Of a DNA stretch of 64,000 nucleotides, positions 9,205 to 18,562 are shown one piece after another; positions within the stretch are counted from its first letter, which is position 1; every line of letters begins with the position of its first letter. A model generated the notes under the pieces. That model did not search any database and was not told where the DNA came from. It saw only the letters and a list, made by a program, of their open reading frames with translations. This DNA comes from Halanaerobium saccharolyticum (GTDB lineage: Bacteria > Bacillota > Halanaerobiia > Halanaerobiales > Halanaerobiaceae), in contig NZ_SNWX01000011.1 in assembly GCF_004362045.1 (NCBI RefSeq), positions 1 to 64,000 on the forward strand, read 5' to 3'. Position numbers and translations under genes: made by a program.

Positions 9205-11295
9205 TTACTCTTTATCTTTTAATTCCTTTTTTGCATCTTTAAGAGATAAATTAATTCTATCCTGATTATCTATTTCAATAACTTTTACAGGAATTTCATC
9301 TCCTACTGATACAACATCGCCAACTTCTTTTACATGATGGTCAGCTAATTTAGAAATGTGGACAAGTCCTTCTTTATTTGGTAGAATTTCTACAAAAGCA
9401 CCAAAGTTCATAATTCTTTTTACCTTACCCTGATAAATTTTACCAACTTCTACCTCTTCGGTTAGTCGCTCAATCATTTCTTTAGCCTTCTGTCCACCTT
9501 CCTGATCTTCAGTCATAATTTTTACCAGACCGTCATCTTCAATATCAATATCAGCACCAGTTTCATCAATGATTTTATTGATCATCTTACCACCAGGACC
9601 AATCACAAATCTGATCTTTTCAGGGTCAATATTCATAGTTATAATTGCAGGTGCATTTGCTGATAATTCTGGACGAGGTTCAGGAATAACATCCAGCATT
9701 TTACCCATAATATGCATTCTACCTTTTTTGGCCTTTTCTAACGCTTCTTTTAAGACTTCAGAAGATAGACCTTTTAATTTCATATCCATCTGTAAAGCTG
9801 TAATACCATCTTTAGTTCCAGCAACTTTAAAGTCCATATCTCCATGGAAATCTTCAAATCCCTGAATATCAGATAGAACAACAATCTCATCATCTTTTTT
9901 CATTAACCCCATAGCAATACCTGCAACAGGTGCTTTAATTGGCACACCAGCAGCCATTAAGGCTAAACTACTACCACAGATACTCGCCTGGGAGGAAGAA
10001 CCATTAGATTCTAGGACCTCTGATACAATTCTGATTGTATATGGAAAATCTTCTTCCGATGGAATAACCGGCAGTAAAGCTTTTTCACCCAGGGTACCAT
10101 GTCCAATTTCTCTTCTTCCTGGTGAACGCATTGGAGATGTTTCACCCACACAGAAAGATGGAAAATTATAGTGGTGCATGTAACGTTTGGTCTCATTTTC
10201 ACCGAGTCCAAATATAGTCTGCTCATCTCTAGCTGAGCCTAAAGTTAAAACACTTAAAGCCTGAGTTTCACCCCTGGTAAAAATTCCAGAACCGTGGGCT
10301 CTTGGCACAAAATCAACCTCTGCCCAGATAGATCTGATTTCATCATAATCTCTTCCATCAGGACGAACTCCATCATCAATAATTAAGCTTTTAACAGACT
10401 TTTTAATCATCTTTTCAAAAGCCAGTTCGAGCTGATCATTAATTTCTTCATCTTCATCAGGATTGATTGTAATTTTAAGTTCTTCTTTTAAGGCATCAAG
10501 TCTAGTATTTCTGGCCTTCTTTTCCTGAATTTGAATCGCTTCTTTCATTTTATCTCCCAGAATCTGGTCAACCTGAGTCTGAATTTCATCATCTACAGTT
10601 GGAGATTCAAATGGAGCTTTTTCCTTACCTGCTTCTTCTCTGATTTCCTCCTGTAGAGAAATAATTTTTTTAATTTCCTCATGAGCAGCATCCATTGCTT
10701 CTAAGATTTTTTCTTCACTTACCTCATTAGCACTGGCTTCTACCATCATAATTGCATCTTTACTACCAGCCACTACCAGATCAAGGTCACTATTATCTCT
10801 TTCTTCTTCATCTGGATTAATAATTATCTCGCCCTCAACTAATCCAACTTTTACTCCACCAATTGGTCCGGCAAAAGGTATATCGGAGAGTGTTAGTGCA
10901 GCAGATGCTCCATTTAGGGCCAGTACTTCTGGATCATGATCATCATCTACAGATAAAATAGTAGCAACTATCTGTACATCACGTCTGTATCCATCCGGAA
11001 ATAACGGTCTGATAGAGCGGTCAATTACTCTAGCAGCTAAAGTCGCTTCATCTCTGGGTCTTCCTTCTCTTCTCATAACACTACCAGGAATTTGTCCGAT
11101 AGCATAAACTCTTTCCTCATAGTTAACCATCAGTGGAAAATAATTCATACCTGGTCTTGGATCATCCATAGTTGCTGTAACTAAAACCTGAGAATCTCCA
11201 CAGCGAACTACAACAGATCCATTAGCCTGTTTGGCCAGCTTACCGGTCTGTAAATTAAATTCATCCCCGGCAAAATCAATAGTCCATTCTTTCAT
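9205..11295 (-). CDS. pnp: Polyribonucleotide nucleotidyltransferase
   Basis: PNPase degrades RNA 3' to 5' with phosphate. The 696-aa protein contains two RNase PH-like domains joined by the alpha-helical linker. The second RNase PH domain includes FTRGETQAL and the active-site region KVAGTKDGITALQMDMK. A KH domain (VIGPGGKMINKI, near residue 565) and an S1 domain (GKVKRIMNFGAFVEI, near 630) follow. The start is supported by AAGGAGG seven bases upstream. It lies downstream of rpsO, as in most bacteria, with a strong hairpin between them. Confidence 0.97.
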   Translation of the reverse strand: MKEWTIDFAGDEFNLQTGKLAKQANGSVVVRCGDSQVLVTATMDDPRPGMNYFPLMVNYEERVYAIGQIPGSVMRREGRPRDEATLAARVIDRSIRPLFPDGYRRDVQIVATILSVDDDHDPEVLALNGASAALTLSDIPFAGPIGGVKVGLVEGEIIINPDEEERDNSDLDLVVAGSKDAIMMVEASANEVSEEKILEAMDAAHEEIKKIISLQEEIREEAGKEKAPFESPTVDDEIQTQVDQILGDKMKEAIQIQEKKARNTRLDALKEELKITINPDEDEEINDQLELAFEKMIKKSVKSLIIDDGVRPDGRDYDEIRSIWAEVDFVPRAHGSGIFTRGETQALSVLTLGSARDEQTIFGLGENETKRYMHHYNFPSFCVGETSPMRSPGRREIGHGTLGEKALLPVIPSEEDFPYTIRIVSEVLESNGSSSQASICGSSLALMAAGVPIKAPVAGIAMGLMKKDDEIVVLSDIQGFEDFHGDMDFKVAGTKDGITALQMDMKLKGLSSEVLKEALEKAKKGRMHIMGKMLDVIPEPRPELSANAPAIITMNIDPEKIRFVIGPGGKMINKIIDETGADIDIEDDGLVKIMTEDQEGGQKAKEMIERLTEEVEVGKIYQGKVKRIMNFGAFVEILPNKEGLVHISKLADHHVKEVGDVVSVGDEIPVKVIEIDNQDRINLSLKDAKKELKDKE

Positions 11296-11317
11296 ATTTT
11301 TTCCTCCTTATTCAAAT

Positions 11318-11343
11318 AAAGAGCGGGGATTGCCCCGCTCTTT
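11318..11343 (-). terminator. GC-rich hairpin between rpsO and pnp
   Basis: An 11-bp perfect stem (AAAGAGCGGGG pairs with CCCCGCTCTTT) closes a four-base loop. On the minus strand it is followed by ATTTGAA, a short U-rich tail. It can act as a partial terminator or as an RNase processing site, lowering pnp relative to rpsO. It is also the best place for PNPase autoregulation. Confidence 0.8.
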
Positions 11344-11355
11344 TAATATGCATTA

Positions 11356-11622
11356 TTAACCGCGAATTCCTAATTTAGAAATTAATTCACGATAACGCAG
11401 AACATCATTATTTTTTAAATATCTAAGTAACTTTCTTCTCTGTCCAACCATTTTTAATAATCCTCTTCTTGAGTGATGATCATTTTTATGGTCTTTTAAG
11501 TGTTCAGTTAAATCAGCTATTCTAGCAGTTAAAAGAGCAATCTGTACTTCAGATGAGCCAGTATCGCCTTCTTCTAACTGATATTCCTCAATTATTTCTT
11601 GCTTTTTTTCTTTGCTTAACAT
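11356..11622 (-). CDS. rpsO: 30S ribosomal protein S15
   Basis: S15 binds the 16S rRNA central domain early in small-subunit assembly. The product is 88 aa and carries the family signature [15 protein letters not shown] and the [17 protein letters not shown] helix. The open frame continues 12 codons upstream. The ATG at 11622 is chosen because a perfect AGGAGGTG lies eight bases before it and the protein then starts MLSKEKKQ. The gene is followed by pnp and preceded by a structured leader. Confidence 0.97.
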   Translation of the reverse strand: MLSKEKKQEIIEEYQLEEGDTGSSEVQIALLTARIADLTEHLKDHKNDHHSRRGLLKMVGQRRKLLRYLKNNDVLRYRELISKLGIRG

Positions 11623-11652
11623 GTAAAATTCACCTCCTGCATTATTGATTCG

Positions 11653-11697
11653 CCGCAAGCCAAGATAACGTCGGAGACTCGTAATCCTAGCAAACGG
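11653..11697 (-). promoter_or_regulatory. Candidate S15 autoregulatory leader hairpin
   Basis: Between ribF and rpsO the minus strand can fold into a long hairpin. GCTAGGAT (11691-11684) pairs with ATCTTGGC (11666-11659). It is extended outward, past a small internal loop, by CCGT pairing with GCGG, and inward by ACG with CGT. The position just upstream of the rpsO ribosome-binding site is where S15 autoregulatory leaders occur in several bacterial groups. The fold was worked out by hand, and no covariation model was run. Confidence 0.5.
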
Positions 11698-11721
11698 TAA
11701 TTTAAAACTTTCTTTATAATT

Positions 11722-12645
11722 TTAACATAAAAGCTTGCGTGTGTAAAGAATATCTTGTTCCATCTGTTCAATTAATTCTTCCTTAGCAGCAAAATCTTTT
11801 TCACCTCGAATAAATTCTATTAAGTCAACACATAATCTCTGATTATAAAGATCTCCCTTAAAATCCAAAATATAAACCTCAAAAGAAATTTCCTGATTAT
11901 TAAAAGTAGGATTATAGCCCAGATTGGCAGCACCAGCATAAACCTGGCCTTTATATTGAACCTGAACAGCATAAACACCTTCAGGCGGTAATGCATAATT
12001 TGTTTCTAAGTTTAAATTTGCTGTCGGGAAACCCAACTTTCTCCCCCTCTTTTTGCCGTGAATTACTTCACCACAGAGCTGATATGGTCTTCCCAGCAGT
12101 TTCTCGGCCTTCTTAATTTTGCCCTTTTTAAGCAGAGATCTTATTCTTGTGCTTGAAATCCTATCATCACTGGCATGAAGCTGAGAAATGATTTTAGCCT
12201 GATAATTATGTAATTCTCCCATCTCCTTTAAAATTTCAACATTACCTTCATTTTTATAGGAAAAACGAAAATCGTCACCAACAACTATAGTTTTTACCTT
12301 AATTTTATCCAGTAGGATTTCCTTAATAAACTCTTCCGGACTAAGTTGAGCAAATTTCTGATTAAATTCCTGCTCAAAATAATAATCTACTCCCATATTT
12401 TCCAGAATAGATATCTTCTGGCGGCGGGAAACTATAGAAGGTGGAGGCGTTTTCCCTGCAATTATTTCCAGGGGATGAGGATGGAAAGATAAAACTGCAG
12501 CAGGATAATTATTTTTTCTGGCTTCTTTAATCGCCTGATTTATTATCAACTGATGACCTTTATGCAAACCATCAAAAGCTCCAATAGCTAGACAGGTATT
12601 ACTACTTTTAAATTTATTATATTCTTTACTTGTTATAACCTGCAT
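11722..12645 (-). CDS. ribF: Bifunctional riboflavin kinase/FAD synthetase
   Basis: This enzyme converts riboflavin to FMN and then FAD. The N-terminal nucleotidyltransferase domain shows AIGAFDGLHKGHQLI near residues 20-35 and the ISSTRIR motif near 162-169. The C-terminal flavokinase domain begins at about 185 with GKKRGRKLGFPTANL, the conserved G-x-PTAN substrate-binding motif. Its length of 307 aa is typical. It sits next to truB, the common ribF-truB pairing in Firmicutes. Confidence 0.96.
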   Translation of the reverse strand: MQVITSKEYNKFKSSNTCLAIGAFDGLHKGHQLIINQAIKEARKNNYPAAVLSFHPHPLEIIAGKTPPPSIVSRRQKISILENMGVDYYFEQEFNQKFAQLSPEEFIKEILLDKIKVKTIVVGDDFRFSYKNEGNVEILKEMGELHNYQAKIISQLHASDDRISSTRIRSLLKKGKIKKAEKLLGRPYQLCGEVIHGKKRGRKLGFPTANLNLETNYALPPEGVYAVQVQYKGQVYAGAANLGYNPTFNNQEISFEVYILDFKGDLYNQRLCVDLIEFIRGEKDFAAKEELIEQMEQDILYTRKLLC

Positions 12646-12662
12646 ATAAATTTCCTCCAGAA

Positions 12663-13556
12663 CTAAATAAAAACTTTAAGTGGTTGATATATATGATAAT
12701 CATCTTCTACCAGATGTTGACTGATCGCTATAAATTTACCAGTTTCCGAAAAAAGCAAAAAATAATCTCCAACATCCAGCTCAATATTTGTTTCGACAAA
12801 ATTATCTTTAATTAAATAATTACCATTTTCCGCGCGCTGAAATTCTTCATCTTTAATGGTGTAATGTGGAAAAGCAAGAGGTTCATAAGGATTCTGCAAT
12901 AAATCCTTACCCTCTGCTTCAATTTCTTCATAACTAACTGAGTCCTCTATTTTAAAAGTACCGGATTTAGTTCTGAGTAAAAAAGTCATAACTCCATTTG
13001 TATTTAATTTTTCAGCTATATCTCTTACCAGAGAACGGATATAGGTTCCGCGAGAAACCTCAGCTTTGAAACGGATTATTGGTAATTTAACCTCAAGTAG
13101 ATCAATCTTGAAAATTTCAATCTCTCTGCTTTCTCTTTCTACTTCAATCCCTTTTCGGGCTAGTTGATATAAACGTTTGCCCTGATAATGAAGAGCAGAA
13201 TACATTGGTGGAATTTGCTTCTGTTTTCCTTTAAAACTTAAAACTACAGCTTCAACTTCAGTTTGGGAAAGCTGATTCCAGTTTAAATCCTCTCTGATGA
13301 CCTCACCTTCTAAATCAAGTGTATCAGTTCGGGTTCCAAGTTTCATCTCACAAATATATTCTTTACGGCTGTCATCTAAAAAAGGAATAATTTTTGTTGC
13401 CTTACCAAAACAGACAGCAAGAACACCAGCTGCAGCGGGATCTAGAGTACCAGTATGACCGGCTTTTTTTTCATCCAGAAGCCAGCGTAATTTTTTTATT
13501 AAAGCAAAAGAAGAGATTCCAGGTGGCTTTAAAATATTAGCAGTTCCATCAAACAT
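12663..13556 (-). CDS. truB: tRNA pseudouridine-55 synthase
   Basis: TruB makes pseudouridine 55 in the T-loop of tRNAs. The catalytic Asp lies in the motif AGHTGTLDPAAAGVL near residues 33-47, and the N-terminal NILKPPGISSF and SRGTYIRSLVRDI motifs are present. The C-terminal 60 residues form a small PUA-like extension, weakly conserved. The start overlaps the end of nrnA by eight bases, consistent with operon expression. Confidence 0.96.
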   Translation of the reverse strand: MFDGTANILKPPGISSFALIKKLRWLLDEKKAGHTGTLDPAAAGVLAVCFGKATKIIPFLDDSRKEYICEMKLGTRTDTLDLEGEVIREDLNWNQLSQTEVEAVVLSFKGKQKQIPPMYSALHYQGKRLYQLARKGIEVERESREIEIFKIDLLEVKLPIIRFKAEVSRGTYIRSLVRDIAEKLNTNGVMTFLLRTKSGTFKIEDSVSYEEIEAEGKDLLQNPYEPLAFPHYTIKDEEFQRAENGNYLIKDNFVETNIELDVGDYFLLFSETGKFIAISQHLVEDDYHIYQPLKVFI

Positions 13557-14526
13557 ATTTTTTCGCTGCCTCCACCACAGAATCTATTGTCTCCTGCAGA
13601 GTTTTCTCTACCGTTGCCCCGGAAGCTCTGGGATGACCACCACCATTAAACTCTGCAGCCAGTTTATTCACTTCTGCATAAAAATTAGAACGGAGACTAA
13701 CCTTAATTTCCCTTTCTTCTTCCTCAGTAAAAAGAATACCTATTTCCACATCTTCGATATCTCTGGCCAGACCAACCAGACCTTCAGTATAATCTGTTCC
13801 TGCTTCGTGCATCATCTGGCGGCTGACATAAAGCCAGGCAATTTTGCCATTTTTGCTTTTTTCTAAAGTGGACAGAGCCATACCCTTTAAGATCAGTGAT
13901 TGATAACTTAAGCTGCCAAAGACTTTTTTATTAATTTTATAAATATTAACCCCGGAATCCATTAAATCAGCAAGAATTCTCAGGACTCTAGAAGTAGTAT
14001 TTTCATAACGCAGGGCTCCGGTATCAGTAATAATTGCTGTACCCAGCGGCTCAGCGATTGTAAGTGGTATTTTATTAGCAAGCATCTCAGCAGCAAAATT
14101 ATAAATAATTTCGCCCACTGCTGCTCGGTCAGACTGAACAAGGTTTATTTTGCCAAAATGGGTGTTATCAGCATGATGATCTATATTAATTATAAATTGA
14201 GCTAAATTAATAATTTCCTGATCCAGATCTACTCTTTCTCGGGTACCTGAGTCCAGACAGATTAAAATATAATCTTCAACTTTAAGTTCTTCCTTTAATT
14301 TTTCTGCATCAGTGTAAAATATCTCTTCTTTAACCTCCAGAAAAGAAAAAGGAGCCAGAGTATCACGATTAAGATAAGCTCTGACTTTTTTATTTTTCTT
14401 TGATAACAGGCGTGTTAAAGCCGTTACTGATCCGATACTATCTCCATCGGCACCTACATGGCCGACAATTAAAAAATTATCGTTTTCTTCTATAATCTCA
14501 ATAATTTCTTTAATTTTTTTCTGCAT
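13549..14526 (-). CDS. nrnA: DHH-family phosphoesterase, NrnA-like (nanoRNase/pAp phosphatase)
   Basis: The N-terminal DHH domain shows HVGADGDSIGS near residue 23, CLDSG near 92 and NIDHHADN near 116, which bind the two Mn ions. The C-terminal DHHA1 domain has GGGHPRASGA. Family members degrade 2-5-mer RNAs and 3'-phosphoadenosine 5'-phosphate. The rbfA-nrnA-truB-ribF order is the standard Firmicutes arrangement. The 325-aa length fits. It overlaps rbfA at its start and truB at its end. Confidence 0.92.
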   Translation of the reverse strand: MQKKIKEIIEIIEENDNFLIVGHVGADGDSIGSVTALTRLLSKKNKKVRAYLNRDTLAPFSFLEVKEEIFYTDAEKLKEELKVEDYILICLDSGTRERVDLDQEIINLAQFIINIDHHADNTHFGKINLVQSDRAAVGEIIYNFAAEMLANKIPLTIAEPLGTAIITDTGALRYENTTSRVLRILADLMDSGVNIYKINKKVFGSLSYQSLILKGMALSTLEKSKNGKIAWLYVSRQMMHEAGTDYTEGLVGLARDIEDVEIGILFTEEEEREIKVSLRSNFYAEVNKLAAEFNGGGHPRASGATVEKTLQETIDSVVEAAKKYV

Positions 14527-14893
14527 CAGAGTCAGACTCCTTTATCTCTCCTGTTTCTTTGAGATCTTTTATTATTTCGGAAATATGAACTCCATTTTCT
14601 ATTGAATCATCATAGCGAAAAATAATCTCCGGTGTATGGTGAATTTTAACTCTTTCTCCAACAAGTTTGCGGACAAAACCCTGAGCCTGCTGCAGACCTG
14701 CCAGAGTTTCTTCTTTTTCTTTGTCAGTACCATAAACACTAATAAAAACCTTAGCATGCCTCAAATCACCACTAACTACAACATCAGTAACAGAAACAAA
14801 TCCAATTCTGGGATCTTTCATTTCTCTTAAAACAATCTGACTGATTTCTTCTTTCAACAATTCTCCAACTCGTACTGCACGTTTGTTCTTCAT
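14510..14893 (-). CDS. rbfA: Ribosome-binding factor A
   Basis: RbfA is a single KH-like domain protein that binds the pre-30S subunit and aids 16S 5'-end maturation. The family's MKDPRIGFVSVTDV segment and the C-terminal IHHTPEIIFRYDDSIENG motif are both present. The 127-aa product has a short charged tail. It is 12 bases downstream of infB and overlaps nrnA by 17 bases. Confidence 0.95.
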   Translation of the reverse strand: MKNKRAVRVGELLKEEISQIVLREMKDPRIGFVSVTDVVVSGDLRHAKVFISVYGTDKEKEETLAGLQQAQGFVRKLVGERVKIHHTPEIIFRYDDSIENGVHISEIIKDLKETGEIKESDSDAEKN

Positions 14894-14905
14894 TTTACCT
14901 CACCT

Positions 14906-16915
14906 CTATAAGGTTCTTTTGATCTCCTTATAAGTATAGAATTCAATGATATCGCCAACCTTGAGATCATTATAATTTTCAATTCCAATTCCACATTCAT
15001 AACCAGACTTTACTTCTCTAACATCATTTTCAAATCTTTTGAGTGAAGAAATTGTTCCTTCATGAATCACTACTCCATCTCTTATTAAGCGGGCATCATA
15101 ATTACGATTTACATGACCATCAGTAATATATGCACCGGCAATGATACCTACATCAGGAACCTTAAAAGTATCTCTAACTTCTGCTCTACCAGTAATCTCT
15201 TCTTTAAGTTCTGGATCAAGCAGTCCGGCCATGGCATCTTTAATATCTTCTAGAGCCTTATAAATAACTCTATAAGTTCTAACATCTACCTTTTCTTTTT
15301 CTGCTGCTTTAAGAGCATTATTATCAGGTCTAACATTAAATCCAATAATAATAGCATTAGAAGCACTTGCCAGATTAACATCTGTTTCGTTTACTCCACC
15401 TACACCGGTGTGAATAACATTAACAGTTACCTCTTCTGTACCTAATCTTTCTAGTGAAGCTCTTAATGCTTCTATTGAACCCTGAACATCAGCTTTTATA
15501 ATAATATTTAATTCTTTGACTTCACCTTCCTGAATCTGCTTATAAAGATCATCTAAAGAAACCTTAGCATCAGATTTCAGTTCAGATTGTCTTTTTTCAT
15601 CCTGTCTGTCAGAAGCCACGTCTCTAGCCTGTCGCTCGTTTTCTAGGACCTGAACAAAATCACCTGCTGCAGGAACCTCATTAAATCCAAGCACCTCAAC
15701 AGCTGCAGATGGTCCAGCCACATCTAAAGAATCACCAAATTCATTGAACATAGCTCTAACTCGACCGGATGTTAAACCAGCTAATATAGGATCTCCTACT
15801 TCCAGTGTACCATTTTTAATTAATACAGTAGCTACTGGACCACGACCCTTATCCAGCTCTGCTTCAATAACAATACCTTCTGCTAATCTATTAGGATTTG
15901 CTCTTAATTCTTCCATTTCCGAAACCAGAATAATCATTTCTAAAAGCTCACCAATATTCTGCTGCTGTAAAGCAGAAACATTAACACAAATTGTATTTCC
16001 ACCCCAGTCTTCAGGAACTAAACCGTACTCAGTTAATTCCTGCTTAACTCTATCAGGTTGTGCGTTAGCTTTATCTATCTTATTAATTGCAACAATAATT
16101 GGAATACCTGCAGCTTTAGCATGATTAATTGCTTCTTCTGTCTGAGGCATAATACCATCATCTGCAGCAACTACTAAAATTGCAATATCTGTTAACTGAG
16201 CTCCACGTGCCCTCATAGCTGTAAAAGCCTCATGACCTGGAGTATCAATAAAGGTAATCTTTTTATTGTCTACCTCAGCCTGATAAGCACCAATATGCTG
16301 AGTAATTCCACCTGCTTCACTACCAGCAACTCTACTTTCTCTAATTGAATCAAGGAGAGTAGTTTTTCCGTGGTCGACATGACCCATAACTGTTACTATT
16401 GGTGGACGAGTTTCTAAATCCTCTTCTTTATCTTCAATTTCCGGTCCAACTCGTTGGGAAACTTCTTCTTCCGCTTCCGATTTAAATTTAATTTTTATTC
16501 CCAGCTCTTCAGACAGCAATTCCAGTGTATCTTGATCCAGACTCTGATTCACATTGGCCATAACTCCCATATTCATTAATTCAACAATTAAATTGTTTGG
16601 AGCTTCACCAATTTCTTCAGCAAATTCTTTGACAGTAATCGGAGTTTCTATTTCTACTGCTTCCTCATCTGCTTCAGTATCAGTCTCTGCATCTTCAATT
16701 TCTACTTTGTTTTCAGGATCAGTTTTCGCTTTAACTTCTTTATTTTCCTGCTGACTGTCACCAGCATACATGTCCTTTACAAGTTCTGCTGTTTCGTCTG
16801 TTATTGTACTCATATGACTTGATACCTCAATATCAAGATCATTTAATATTTCAATCACTTCTTTACTATCCATATCCAGCTCATGAGCTAGATTATATAC
16901 TCTAATTTTTGCCAT
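14906..16915 (-). CDS. infB: Translation initiation factor IF-2
   Basis: IF-2 is the GTPase that recruits fMet-tRNA to the 30S subunit and drives subunit joining. At 669 aa it has two short N-terminal IF2-N modules separated by an acidic linker, then the G domain starting with VTVMGHVDHGKT near residue 175. G3 (DTPGHEAF) and G4 (NKID) follow, then domains II-IV with the C2 domain ending EFYTYKEIKRTL. The N-terminal linker is unusually Glu/Asp-rich, as expected for a salt-in halophile. Confidence 0.97.
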   Translation of the reverse strand: MAKIRVYNLAHELDMDSKEVIEILNDLDIEVSSHMSTITDETAELVKDMYAGDSQQENKEVKAKTDPENKVEIEDAETDTEADEEAVEIETPITVKEFAEEIGEAPNNLIVELMNMGVMANVNQSLDQDTLELLSEELGIKIKFKSEAEEEVSQRVGPEIEDKEEDLETRPPIVTVMGHVDHGKTTLLDSIRESRVAGSEAGGITQHIGAYQAEVDNKKITFIDTPGHEAFTAMRARGAQLTDIAILVVAADDGIMPQTEEAINHAKAAGIPIIVAINKIDKANAQPDRVKQELTEYGLVPEDWGGNTICVNVSALQQQNIGELLEMIILVSEMEELRANPNRLAEGIVIEAELDKGRGPVATVLIKNGTLEVGDPILAGLTSGRVRAMFNEFGDSLDVAGPSAAVEVLGFNEVPAAGDFVQVLENERQARDVASDRQDEKRQSELKSDAKVSLDDLYKQIQEGEVKELNIIIKADVQGSIEALRASLERLGTEEVTVNVIHTGVGGVNETDVNLASASNAIIIGFNVRPDNNALKAAEKEKVDVRTYRVIYKALEDIKDAMAGLLDPELKEEITGRAEVRDTFKVPDVGIIAGAYITDGHVNRNYDARLIRDGVVIHEGTISSLKRFENDVREVKSGYECGIGIENYNDLKVGDIIEFYTYKEIKRTL

Positions 16916-16945
16916 ACTTGCACCTCCAAAATATTCTGCTGTTAG

Positions 16946-17212
16946 TTAACCATGTTTAATCTCCTCCGAAATTTGTTCATAAATTTCATCAGAAATTTCA
17001 ATCTTTAATGCATTTTTAAGTGAATTTTTTTCTACTGCTTTATCCAAACAATCCATATTAGGACAGAGATAAGCTCCACGTCCAGGTGTTCTACCTCCTG
17101 GATCAACCAAAATATCACCTTTATTATTTACCACTCTTAAAAGTTCAATCTTATCTCTTCTGGCACCACAACCTACACATTTTCTAATAGGACTTCTGCT
17201 CTGCAATCTCAA
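16946..17212 (-). CDS. ylxR: YlxR family RNA-binding protein (RnpM-like)
   Basis: This 88-aa protein belongs to the DUF448/YlxR family. It has the CVGCGARRDKIELLRVV motif near residue 12, the PGGRTPGRGAYLC motif, and cysteines that could hold a metal. In Bacillus the homologue binds RNase P RNA and modulates its activity. It sits between nusA and infB. The L7Ae-like ylxQ gene that often follows it is absent here: only 30 bases separate ylxR from infB. Confidence 0.92.
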   Translation of the reverse strand: MRLQSRSPIRKCVGCGARRDKIELLRVVNNKGDILVDPGGRTPGRGAYLCPNMDCLDKAVEKNSLKNALKIEISDEIYEQISEEIKHG

Positions 17213-17261
17213 TCCTCCTCAAGATTTTTTATAAAAAATTTTTTACTGCAACTCTTAATTT

Positions 17262-18545
17262 TTAATCAAGCTTTTCAGCTTCTTCAGTCTCATTTTCCAA
17301 CTCTTCTACTTCATCAGCCATATTATCAATTAAATTATCATTAGCTTTTTTAACTGTTTTTTCCTCATCTTCATCCTCAAAATCACTTTTGTTTGCCTCT
17401 TCAACAGCTGTTTTTGTGTTTGCTAATTCAGCTTCATTTTCCTCAAATTCATCTAAACTCTCAGCAAGTTCAGAAGCATTTTCCTTAATTTCTTCAATAT
17501 TTTCAGGCTCTTCTTCAATTTCAGATTCTTTTTTAATATCTACTTTCCAGCCGGTTAATTTTGCAGCCAACCTGGCATTTTGTCCCTCTTTACCAATTGC
17601 CAGTGAAAGCTGAAAATCTGGAACTACCACCCGGGCAATTTTATCAGATTTATTAATCTTTACATTGACAACTTCAGCAGGATTTAAAGCATTTGCAACA
17701 AATTCTTCTGGATCTTCATCCCATTTTACAATATCAATTTTTTCATTATTTAACTGTTCAACAACTGCCTGAACTCTCATCCCCTTGGGACCAACACAGG
17801 CACCAACTGGATCAACCTGGCTGTCAGAACTGCTTACAGCCATTTTAGAACGCTGACCTGCTTCTCTGGCCACTGCCTTGATTTCAACAAGACCCTGAAA
17901 TATTTCTGGAACTTCAATTTCAAAAAGTCTTTTTAAAAGACCCGGATGGGTTCTGGAAACTAAAATCCGGGGACCTTTATTGGTTGTACTAACTTCCACC
18001 ACATAAAGTTTAATTCTTTCCCCAATTTCATATCTTTCTCCGGCAATCTGTTCAGAAGGTGGTAATAACGCTTCTGTTTTCCCCATATCTATTAAAATAT
18101 TATCATTATGAAAACGCTGAATTGTACCTGTTATCAGTTCATCTTCTTTTTCTTTATAGCGATCAAAGATCACATCCCTTTCTGCCTCTCTGATCCTCTG
18201 CATAACAACCTGTTTGGCTGTTTGTGCTGCAATCCGACCAAAATTGGCAGGAGTTACTTCAATCTCTACAATATCACCAATTTCATACTTGTTATCTATA
18301 TTTCTTGCTTCAGTTAAAGAAATCTCGCTATTTTCATTTTCTACTTCTTCTACAACTTCTTTGCGAGAATATACCTCGACTTCTCCAGCTTCTGCAGAAA
18401 TTTCAATTCGAACATTATCTTTAGAACCAAAATCTTTTTTATAAGCAGAAACTAAAGCTGTTTCGATGGCCTCTAATAATACATCCTTAGATATTCCTTT
18501 ATCTTTTTCGATATCATCCAGGGCCTGAATGAATTCTACATTCAT
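17262..18545 (-). CDS. nusA: Transcription factor NusA with acidic C-terminal tail
   Basis: NusA binds RNA polymerase and nascent RNA to promote pausing, intrinsic termination and antitermination. The 427-aa protein has the N-terminal RNAP-binding domain, an S1 domain (ITGTIQRFHNDNILIDMGKTE, near 137-157), KH1 with DPVGACVGPKGMRVQAV and KH2 with LAIGKEGQNARLAAKLTGWKVDI. After residue 340 there is an extra tail of about 85 residues made largely of Glu, Asp and Asn. Firmicutes NusA proteins usually end near KH2. The gene is directly downstream of rimP. Confidence 0.96.
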   Translation of the reverse strand: MNVEFIQALDDIEKDKGISKDVLLEAIETALVSAYKKDFGSKDNVRIEISAEAGEVEVYSRKEVVEEVENENSEISLTEARNIDNKYEIGDIVEIEVTPANFGRIAAQTAKQVVMQRIREAERDVIFDRYKEKEDELITGTIQRFHNDNILIDMGKTEALLPPSEQIAGERYEIGERIKLYVVEVSTTNKGPRILVSRTHPGLLKRLFEIEVPEIFQGLVEIKAVAREAGQRSKMAVSSSDSQVDPVGACVGPKGMRVQAVVEQLNNEKIDIVKWDEDPEEFVANALNPAEVVNVKINKSDKIARVVVPDFQLSLAIGKEGQNARLAAKLTGWKVDIKKESEIEEEPENIEEIKENASELAESLDEFEENEAELANTKTAVEEANKSDFEDEDEEKTVKKANDNLIDNMADEVEELENETEEAEKLD

Positions 18546-18562
18546 ATTTTTACCCCCTTATT

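Noticed and set aside
14906..16915. IF-2 shortened by deletion
   Set aside because: At 669 aa it is somewhat shorter than Bacillus IF-2, but all domains are present. The N-terminal part is naturally variable.
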